From Planctomycetaceae bacterium (lineage in GTDB: Bacteria; Planctomycetota; Planctomycetia; Pirellulales; Thermoguttaceae), in the NCBI GenBank assembly GCA_031257725.1, contig JAIROD010000464.1, forward strand, positions 1 through 5,709: 5,709 nucleotides of DNA. Direction: 5' to 3'. A program made the position numbers and the translations under genes. The notes under the pieces are model-generated. The model searched no databases and had not been told where the DNA came from. It saw nothing but the letters and a program-made list of their open reading frames with translations. This document shows positions 1 through 4,542 of the stretch, in pieces (within the stretch, counting starts at the first letter, position 1; every line of letters begins with the position of its first letter).

Positions 1-368
1 AATCCGGTCTTGCCGACAATCTCGACAAAATGATTGCCCACGTTCCCTACGATATTCATATCCCTTGCGAACATTATTATCATTCTCTAATGCTGATGTG
101 GTTGGGCATGCTCGGATTCAAAGTACACGCCGAAGAACATAACAATTTCGGACGTTCCGATGCTGTCTGGGAACAGTCCGGCTTCACTGTTGTTGCCGAA
201 ATGAAGTATCATGCCGAAAAAACAGTCGATATGTTGCTTGACGAAGCGATGAAACAAATACACGAAAAGCGGTATTACAATAAATATCACGGAAAAGTTA
301 TTCTTCTGGGCGTTGCCTTTTCGGGGCGACAACCCGGATGCCGGATGGAAGAATTAAAACGGGAATGA
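1..368 (+). CDS. C-terminal part of a PD-(D/E)XK nuclease-like protein (DUF1703/PDDEXK_9 type), truncated by the window edge
   Basis: The reading frame is open from base 3 to a TGA at 366-368, giving about 121 residues, so the gene begins left of the window. The ATG at 30 is internal, because coding-like sequence (SGLADNLDK) precedes it in frame. Counting from base 3, the segment shows the order expected of a PD-(D/E)XK nuclease fold: an early acidic residue in CEHYYHS (E23), GRSDAV (D53), then the ExK pair in VVAEMKYH (E66, K68). A helix with QIHEKRYY and a closing strand VILLGVAFSG follow. This order matches the C-terminal domain of the large DUF1703 family, whose members usually carry an AAA-ATPase-like N-terminal domain and run to roughly 500 residues; that part would lie off-window. 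The cellular role of the family is not settled. The domain call rests on motif order alone, and other PD-(D/E)XK families remain possible. Repeats begin almost directly after the stop. Confidence 0.82.
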   Translation, partial: SGLADNLDKMIAHVPYDIHIPCEHYYHSLMLMWLGMLGFKVHAEEHNNFGRSDAVWEQSGFTVVAEMKYHAEKTVDMLLDEAMKQIHEKRYYNKYHGKVILLGVAFSGRQPGCRMEELKRE

Positions 369-373
369 AAATA

Positions 374-429
374 AGGGGAGCGTTTTCCGTTTTGTGGGTG
401 ACGGTCATTCTTTCGCCCTGAAAGGGCAA
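374..429 (-). repeat. REP-like repeat, family 1, inverted copy
   Basis: Read on the minus strand from 429, the sequence starts TTGCCCTTTCAGGGCG (429-414), identical over 16 bases to the copy at 631-646. It continues with a matching TGACCG.CACC block. Over 34 bases (396-429 against 631-664) I count 29 identities, and weaker similarity continues to about 374. The core folds as GCCCT-GAA-AGGGC (415-427). The pattern resembles REP-type intergenic palindromes. No mobilising enzyme is present in the window. Confidence 0.75.
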
Positions 430-471
430 CACAAGTAATGGTCTGAACAATGATTTTAATGATTGAATGAA

Positions 472-505
472 GACGATGATTAAGAAAATTAAGAAAATCA
501 TCGTC
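472..505. repeat. Perfect 10-bp stem with 14-base A-rich loop
   Basis: GACGATGATT (472-481) and AATCATCGTC (496-505) are exact reverse complements. The loop is A-rich and includes part of a doubled TTAAGAAAA. No T-run follows on either strand, so I do not call it an intrinsic terminator. It lies inside the interval bounded by the two inverted family 1 repeats. Confidence 0.6.
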
Positions 506-565
506 CATCACAAAATCAAATAAATCACCGTTCAAGACACGTTTGCAACACGCTCCGCTAATCTA

Positions 566-581
566 TTGCCCTTACAGGGCG
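566..581 (+). repeat. REP-like repeat, family 1, second copy
   Basis: TTGCCCTTACAGGGCG differs by one base from the copy at 631-646. It folds as GCCCT (568-572), loop TAC, AGGGC (576-580). The single difference lies in the loop, so the stem is kept. Confidence 0.7.
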
Positions 582-601
582 TTGGTTTCTGAGTAATCAC
601 A

Positions 602-620
602 CCCGCCGCGATGCGGCGGG
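602..620. repeat. Strong GC hairpin (8-bp stem, 3-base loop)
   Basis: CCCGCCGC (602-609), loop GAT, GCGGCGGG (613-620) is a perfect palindrome. It lies ten bases before the family 1 hairpin at 631-646, so the two appear to form one composite element of the kind seen in bacterial REP or BIME sequences. No T-tract follows, so a terminator role is not supported. Confidence 0.75.
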
Positions 621-630
621 CTGGTATGTA

Positions 631-685
631 TTGCCCTTTCAGGGCGAAGGGTTGACCGGCACCTCCAAACGGGCAATGTTCCCCC
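631..685 (+). repeat. REP-like repeat, family 1, third copy
   Basis: TTGCCCTTTCAGGGCG (631-646) folds as GCCCT-TTC-AGGGC and is followed by TGACCGGCACC (653-663). This is the direct-orientation partner of the inverted copy at 374-429. Similarity between the two fades beyond the C-run at 681-685. Confidence 0.75.
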
Positions 686-906
686 AAAACGCCAAACACC
701 TCCCTGCCTACCTTTAAAATAAACAAAAGAAACGGTAGAATAAATCACTAAATAAATGATTGCAAACAGAATAAGTTAAAAAGTCGAACAACTAAATAAA
801 GTCTGAAAGGTTAAAAAACTGTTTTGTCATTCAATTGTGTGTCCTTTTTAGTGATTAGAATAAAATTAGAATAGAGTATCTCTCATTAATTCAGAATTTA
901 CCGAGA

Positions 907-945
907 GTTAACGGCGTGGGCTTGCCCCGCGTTGTTAGACTTAAC
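907..945. repeat. GTTAAC-flanked hairpin, divergent first unit of family 2
   Basis: An outer pair GTTAA (907-911) and TTAAC (941-945) encloses an inner stem: GCG (914-916) and GGGC (918-921) pair with GCCC (924-927) and CGC (928-930), leaving T917 bulged. It shares the GTTAAC word and the GTTGTT/AACAAC word with the array just downstream, so it looks like a diverged relative. Confidence 0.6.
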
Positions 946-950
946 GCTAA

Positions 951-1024
951 ATCCCGTCGTTAACGAACAACACGGGGTAAACTCCGTCGTTAACGAACAA
1001 CACGGGATAAATCCCGTCGTTAAC
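951..1024. repeat. 30-bp tandem repeat array, about 2.5 units, hairpin forming
   Basis: Two full 30-base units (951-980 and 981-1010) match at 27 of 30 bases. A partial third (1011-1024) matches the first over 14 of 14. Each unit contains the self-complementary CGTTAACG, so GTTAAC recurs exactly every 30 bases (959, 989, 1019). Unit junctions form stems: ACGGGG-TAAA-CTCCGT (972-987) and ACGGGA-TAAA-TCCCGT (1002-1017). The G977-C982 pair in the first becomes A1007-T1012 in the second, a compensatory change that favours selection or copying of the paired structure. There are no unique spacers, so it is not a CRISPR array. It ends 47 bases before the preferred kinase start. Confidence 0.8.
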
Positions 1025-1056
1025 TAATTAAAATTGAATTATTCGAGATGCCCGGT

Positions 1057-1062
1057 AGAGGA
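1057..1062 (+). promoter_or_regulatory. Ribosome binding site that favours the start at 1072
   Basis: AGAGGA lies nine bases before the ATG at 1072. The upstream in-frame ATG at 1048 has no comparable purine-rich site, and it would add eight residues (MPGRGLKL) that look like translated leader. A TTG at 1069 is also in frame but less likely. Confidence 0.6.
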
Positions 1063-1071
1063 TTAAAGTTG

Positions 1072-3189
1072 ATGGATTCTGAAGACTTGCAAAAACAGAT
1101 TTTGGAACTTCAAAAAGAAAACGCCAAACTTGCACGGCAAATTTCTCGTTTACAGACGGCTTTTGAACGCAATAAAGCGGCAGCGGCGTCGGTTGCCAAT
1201 ATTACGGCAATGCAAAATCTGGAACGACGGAAACAGGAACAATATATGTCGCTCTTGTTGGAAAGCAGCCCCAATATTATTCTTTTATTGGACAATTCTG
1301 GGCATATCGCTTATTGTACCAAAATATTTTTATTACAATCAGGAATCTCACACTTCGCAACAATAAATGGAAAACATTATCGTGAAGTTTTCTATCAGTT
1401 TGCCGATAAAACCTGGGTGGATGATCTGGAATCCCAACTGACTGCCGCCGCACAATCTCAACAATCATTGGAAAAAGAAATTTCGCTCAATATTAACGGC
1501 AAAGGAATCCGGCGGTATAACCTGCAATTTGTTTCCATGATTCAGCCGGAATTTAATTTTGAAGGTTCCATTATGATGTTGTATGATGTTACTGAATTTT
1601 GTCAGATGCAGGAAAATGCCGAACGAGCCAAGAAAGATGCGGAACAAGCCAGTTTGGCCAAAAGTACGTTTCTTTCCAATATGTCTCACGAAATCCGTAC
1701 ACCAATGAATGCCATTATCGGAATGACTTCAATCGCGATGGCATCGGATGATAACGAAAAACGGAAATATTGTCTCACTAAAATTGAAGAAGCATCGACA
1801 CATTTACTTGGTGTTATCAATGATGTTTTGGATATGTCCAAGATTGAGGCGAACAAATTTGAGTTGTCGTATGTGGACTGTCATTTGGAGAAAATTCTGC
1901 AAAAGGTTGCTAATATTATTAATTTTCGTGTTGAAGAACGCAATCAGGAATTGGCGGTGCGAGTGGATTCGCGTTTGCCGGCAATTATCGAAACGGATGA
2001 GCAACGTCTTTCGCAGGTGTTAACCAATCTCCTTTCTAATGCGGTCAAATTTACGCATGATGGAGGGTTCATTCGTTTAAATACGGAACTTTTGGAAGAA
2101 CAAGATGATTGTTGTGTGATTAAGTTTGAGGTGATTGATACGGGAATTGGTATCACACCGGAGCAGCAAACCCGACTTTTCAACTCCTTTGTTCAGGCAG
2201 ATAGCAGCACGTCACGCAAATTCGGCGGAACAGGATTAGGACTGGCGATTTCAAAACGAATTGTTGAAATGATGGGAGGTGAAATCTGGGTTCAATCCGA
2301 AACCGATAAAGGCTCCACCTTCACGTTCACCATCAAAACAAAACGGAAAAGTACGGAAAATACCCACACCAATAGTTTACGTTCCGATATTACGGTTGAT
2401 AATCTCCGCTTATTGGTTGTGGACGATTCGCCTGAAGTTCTGGAATATTTTTCACATCTCACCCAAAAACTACATCTTCATTGCGATGTTGCCATGTCGG
2501 GAAAAGAAGCGTATCAAATGATCAACACCAATGGAGGGTACGATGTTTATTTTATTGATTGGAAAATGCCGGAAATGGACGGGATCGAACTTACGCGTCG
2601 GATTAAGGCGTTGGGAGCCGACCCGTCGGTTGTGGTGATGATTTCCGCAACAGAGTGGAATATCATTGAAGACGAAGCACGAGCAGCCGGAGTGGATCGG
2701 TTCTTGCAAAAACCCGTGTTCGCCTCAATGATTGTCAATTGTATTAACAGTTATCTTGGTATTAAGGAAAATATTGACAAGAAAAATATTACCTACGACG
2801 GTATTTTTGAAGGAAAACGAATCCTACTCGCTGAAGATGTGAAAATTAACCGCGAAATTGTCAAGGCTCAACTGGCTATTACCAAAGTGCAAGTTGATTG
2901 TGCGGAAAACGGGTTGGAAACGTTAGAGATGTTTACCGCCGCTTCCGATCAATACGATATGATCTTTATGGATATGCAAATGCCGGAAATGGATGGAGTT
3001 GAAGCAACGCAGGCAATTCGTGCGTTAAATCTGCCCAAAGCAAAAACTATCCCGATTGTGGCAATGACCGCCAATGTCTTCCGTGAAGATATCGAAAAAT
3101 GTCTCGATGCCGGAATGAATGACCATATCGGTAAACCTCTCGATTTTGCTGTTGTCGTGGGAAAAATGAAAAAGTATCTCTATTATTAG
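1072..3189 (+). CDS. Soluble hybrid sensor histidine kinase with PAS and two receiver domains
   Basis: The product is 705 residues, or 713 if the ATG at 1048 is used. There is no signal peptide or membrane helix, so it should sense a cytoplasmic cue. From the Met at 1072 the order is: coiled coil (3-40), PAS-like domain (about 61-175), linker helix (176-202), HisKA with SHEIRTPMN (His206), and HATPase_c (about 309-422). The ATPase shows the N box NLLSNAVKFT, G1 DTGIGI and G2 GGTGLGLAIS. Receiver 1 (445-562) has the acidic pair D451/D452, phospho-acceptor D496 in FIDWKMPEMDG, S525 and K547. Receiver 2 (582-704) has E588/D589, D634 in MDMQMPEMDG, T666 and K688. All catalytic residues are intact. 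No HPt or output domain follows, so onward transfer would need a separate HPt protein. No response regulator gene adjoins it, and the signal and target are unknown. The fold assignment is very secure. Confidence 0.96.
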   Translation: MDSEDLQKQILELQKENAKLARQISRLQTAFERNKAAAASVANITAMQNLERRKQEQYMSLLLESSPNIILLLDNSGHIAYCTKIFLLQSGISHFATINGKHYREVFYQFADKTWVDDLESQLTAAAQSQQSLEKEISLNINGKGIRRYNLQFVSMIQPEFNFEGSIMMLYDVTEFCQMQENAERAKKDAEQASLAKSTFLSNMSHEIRTPMNAIIGMTSIAMASDDNEKRKYCLTKIEEASTHLLGVINDVLDMSKIEANKFELSYVDCHLEKILQKVANIINFRVEERNQELAVRVDSRLPAIIETDEQRLSQVLTNLLSNAVKFTHDGGFIRLNTELLEEQDDCCVIKFEVIDTGIGITPEQQTRLFNSFVQADSSTSRKFGGTGLGLAISKRIVEMMGGEIWVQSETDKGSTFTFTIKTKRKSTENTHTNSLRSDITVDNLRLLVVDDSPEVLEYFSHLTQKLHLHCDVAMSGKEAYQMINTNGGYDVYFIDWKMPEMDGIELTRRIKALGADPSVVVMISATEWNIIEDEARAAGVDRFLQKPVFASMIVNCINSYLGIKENIDKKNITYDGIFEGKRILLAEDVKINREIVKAQLAITKVQVDCAENGLETLEMFTAASDQYDMIFMDMQMPEMDGVEATQAIRALNLPKAKTIPIVAMTANVFREDIEKCLDAGMNDHIGKPLDFAVVVGKMKKYLYY

Positions 3190-3265
3190 AGTTACCGATG
3201 GGAGCGTTTGTTGTTTGACGGCAACCCTACTTGGTAGTGTGTGTAAAATAGGTCTTGAAATATTT

Positions 3266-3278
3266 GTATCTATTCAGT
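3266..3278 (+). repeat. 13-mer GTATCTATTCAGT
   Basis: This is one of five copies of GTAWYTATTCAGT in the window. It is the exact reverse complement of the copy at 3645-3657. Confidence 0.65.
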
Positions 3279-3304
3279 GGTTTGGTTGTGTTCTTAAATT
3301 TTTC

Positions 3305-3370
3305 CGTTCCGCAGGACGAGCATTTTTAATCGACCTCATTTTCGACCCGGATGTTGCCCCTAACGGGACA
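3305..3370 (+). repeat. Double-hairpin REP-like element, copy A
   Basis: This aligns over its whole length, in opposite orientation, with 4434-4501. The best-kept block is GGACGAGCATTTTTAATC (3314-3331), shared exactly. The first hairpin, around CGTTCC-GCA-GGACG (3305-3318), has a bulged T. The second, TGCCCC-TAAC-GGGACA (3355-3370), has one mismatch. It looks like an older, degraded copy. Confidence 0.7.
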
Positions 3371-3381
3371 GAAAAATAAAC

Positions 3382-3394
3382 GTATTTATTCAGT
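3382..3394 (+). repeat. 13-mer GTATTTATTCAGT
   Basis: This differs by one base from the copy at 3266-3278. It lies just outside the left arm of the long inverted repeat and opposes the inverted copy at 3645-3657 beyond the right arm. Confidence 0.6.
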
Positions 3395-3418
3395 GGAGTT
3401 TGCAATCATCGTTTTAAC

Positions 3419-3599
3419 CCAACCTTATTTCCAACCTGATTTTCCAACAAAACGACCTTAGCAGCAAAAATCATCAAAAATCCAACCTTATTACTTTATT
3501 AAATAAAGAGGAACAATAAGGTAATAAGGTTAGTTTTGTTATTATTCTTAGGCTACTAAGGTTGTTTTGTTAAGAAAATAAGGTTGAAAATAAAGTTGG
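3419..3599. repeat. Long imperfect AT-rich inverted repeat (arms about 82 and 85 bases)
   Basis: The left arm (3419-3500) and the reverse complement of the right arm (3515-3599) align nearly end to end, with a 14-base centre (3501-3514). The inner 17 bases match at 16 of 17 (3484-3500 with 3515-3531). The outer 26 match at 23 of 26. A middle block, AACAAAACRACCTTAGYAGC, matches at 18 of 20. The part between the middle and inner blocks is divergent. The word AACCTTA and close variants recur in each arm, with a 12-13 base period at the left end (CCAACCTTATTT, CCAACCTGATTT). The structure could be a palindromic MITE-like remnant or an RNA hairpin. No protein is encoded. Confidence 0.8.
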
Positions 3600-3644
3600 T
3601 AACACGAACAACATGATCTATTCGGCGTGAGAATACTTCAACCG

Positions 3645-3657
3645 ACTGAATAGATAC
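3645..3657 (-). repeat. 13-mer GTATCTATTCAGT, inverted copy
   Basis: The plus strand reads ACTGAATAGATAC, an exact inverted match to 3266-3278. It also forms part of a local 8-bp stem (ATCTATTC at 3616-3623 with GAATAGAT at 3648-3655). Confidence 0.65.
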
Positions 3658-3687
3658 TTAATTTTTAATTCCATAATCAAAAACACT

Positions 3688-3753
3688 CGTCCCGTAGGGA
3701 CGCAAATAATGTTGCGATACCGTTCTCTACCAACATGTTGTCCCATGCGGGAC
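3688..3753 (+). repeat. Double-hairpin REP-like element, copy C
   Basis: Two clean hairpins bound the element: CGTCCC-GTA-GGGACG (3688-3702) and GTCCC-ATGC-GGGAC (3740-3753). Between them lies CTACCAACATGTTG, which matches CTACCAATATGTTG on the minus strand of copy B (4434-4501). The element is in the same orientation as copy A. Confidence 0.75.
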
Positions 3754-3764
3754 TGAATAGTTAC
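3752..3764 (-). repeat. 13-mer GTAACTATTCAGT, inverted copy
   Basis: The plus strand reads ACTGAATAGTTAC, the exact reverse complement of 4401-4413. It overlaps the last two bases of double-hairpin copy C. Confidence 0.65.
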
Positions 3765-3875
3765 ATTATTTTTCGGCAATTTCAGGCGGTTACTGCGATT
3801 TGTTCCCGCCTGCCATGTTTTCTGCGATGGACTCAAAAAACGAATGTTCAACAGTATTAAAAATTAAAGACAAGA

Positions 3876-4358
3876 TTATTTTTTTAAGGGAATATCAATG
3901 TTGTTTTTCCCTTGCTTAACCGTAACAGTCAACGGTGTTGTTTTAGGAAAACGATAAATTTCCGGCAAAATGTTTTTACTTTCCTGAGTAATTGATTCTG
4001 TATGAGAACCGGCGTCAAATTTCGGTTTGGCAAGATCAGTAAATTCATATTTTGTTACTGTTACCAAATATTCGCCGGGTAATGTTCCTTTGCCGGAATC
4101 GCCGGTCATGGAGGTTAATTTATATTTTCCATTTTTATCACTAAAACCGGCGGCACTGATACCGTTGGAAGCTTCTTTTGGCGTGAACCGTATCGAAGCC
4201 CCTGAAACCGGCTCTCCGTCAAGAGTGATGATCCCTTCCACATAATTCATGGGAGCTTTTTTTGTTGCCGGATTACAACCCGATAACAAAAATACGACCA
4301 AACATAATTGGGCAACAAAAACCGGATAATGAAAATAGTTTTGACTCATTTTTATCAT
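3876..4358 (-). CDS. Small lipoprotein with carboxypeptidase-regulatory-like (transthyretin-like) beta domain
   Basis: The protein is 160 residues. A lipoprotein signal peptide is clear: a hydrophobic run (about 11-25) leads to the lipobox LSGC with Cys28 as the expected lipidated residue and Asn at +2. Residues 39-104 follow the beta-sandwich pattern of carboxypeptidase regulatory domains: EGIITLDGEPVSGASIRFTP, then SDKNGKYKL, then LPGEYLVTVTK. The end, LPEIYRF...PLTVTVKQGKNNIDIPLK, is also typical of the many small planctomycete lipoproteins of this type. They are presumed to be envelope proteins without enzymatic activity; their role is unknown. Neither the ATG at 4358 nor the one at 4349 has a clear Shine-Dalgarno site, so the start could be three residues later. 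The gene lies 184 bases downstream of the DUF1559 gene on the same strand and is bracketed by inverted repeat elements. Confidence 0.9.
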   Translation of the reverse strand: MIKMSQNYFHYPVFVAQLCLVVFLLSGCNPATKKAPMNYVEGIITLDGEPVSGASIRFTPKEASNGISAAGFSDKNGKYKLTSMTGDSGKGTLPGEYLVTVTKYEFTDLAKPKFDAGSHTESITQESKNILPEIYRFPKTTPLTVTVKQGKNNIDIPLKK

Positions 4359-4400
4359 AAGTTTGGATAAAATTTTTAAGTTTGGAATTGATAATTAATT

Positions 4401-4413
4401 GTAACTATTCAGT
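4401..4413 (+). repeat. 13-mer GTAACTATTCAGT
   Basis: This is an exact inverted match to 3752-3764; the two copies flank the lipoprotein gene. It lies about 40 bases upstream of that gene's start, so it could also overlap its promoter or leader. Confidence 0.65.
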
Positions 4414-4433
4414 AGCGTTGAATATTCCTTTTC

Positions 4434-4501
4434 TGTTCCGCTAGGGACAACATATTGGTAGCAAACGATGTTGATTAAAAATGCTCGTCCTGTTAGGGAC
4501 G
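4434..4501 (-). repeat. Double-hairpin REP-like element, copy B
   Basis: Two hairpins bound the element: TGTTCC-GCTA-GGGACA (4434-4449) and CGTCCT-GTTA-GGGACG (4486-4501), each with one G-T wobble. Both right arms are followed by a similar tail, ATATTGGTAG (4452-4461 and again 4504-4512 as ATATTGGTAG-like sequence), so the element may itself be a tandem of one-hairpin units. It sits between the DUF1559 and lipoprotein genes, where hairpins could protect or separate parts of a shared transcript. Confidence 0.75.
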
Positions 4502-4542
4502 AAATATTGGTAGAAAAATCTTTAAATCAAAATCGTTGTGAG

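Larger units (their letters stand above)
369..1071. other. Non-coding spacer with two families of hairpin repeats
   Basis: I see no credible gene here. Short frames on the minus strand are simply read through hairpin repeats and have no family resemblance. The left part (374-685) carries three GCCCT-NNN-AGGGC hairpins, an 8-bp GC-rich hairpin and a 10-bp stem. The middle (about 690-900) is AT-rich and largely featureless, apart from a 10-bp inverted pair (AATCACTAAA at 743-752, TTTAGTGATT at 847-856) and a doubled ATTAGAATA (854-862, 865-873). The right part (907-1024) is a GTTAAC-containing repeat array. The kinase promoter presumably lies between about 750 and 1050, but I cannot pick one with confidence. 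Confidence 0.7.
3190..3875. other. Convergent non-coding spacer rich in inverted repeats
   Basis: This stretch separates the ends of two converging genes. I see no credible gene: the only sizeable frame (minus strand, 3618-3851) is translated through repeat copies. It holds two copies of a double-hairpin element (3305-3370 and 3688-3753), four copies of a 13-mer, a long inverted repeat (3419-3599), and a 7-bp stem CAGGCGG/CCGCCTG (3783-3789 and 3806-3812). None is followed by a clear T-run, so termination of the two genes may depend on other signals. Confidence 0.7.

Noticed and set aside
287..535. Overlapping minus-strand frames of 67 and 82 codons
   Set aside because: They overlap the end of the nuclease-like gene and continue through the 396-429 repeat and the 472-505 stem. 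Nothing suggests a protein.
532..726. 64-codon frame on the minus strand
   Set aside because: It is translated from family 1 hairpins and the GC palindrome at 602-620. Such repeat-derived frames are common false gene calls.
824..872. Candidate promoter for the kinase (TTGTCA at 824-829; TAGAAT at 856-861 or 867-872)
   Set aside because: Spacing between the boxes (26 or more bases) does not fit a sigma-70 promoter, and such words are expected by chance in this AT-rich stretch.
951..1024. Possible CRISPR array
   Set aside because: The repeats are directly abutting with no unique spacers, only about 2.5 units are present, and no cas gene is nearby.
3783..3812. CAGGCGG/CCGCCTG stem as an intrinsic terminator
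   Set aside because: The loop is 16 bases and neither strand has a T-run directly after the stem.
3618..3851. 77-codon frame on the minus strand
   Set aside because: It runs through double-hairpin copy C and two 13-mers, so its sequence follows from repeats. It has no ribosome binding site or recognisable domain.
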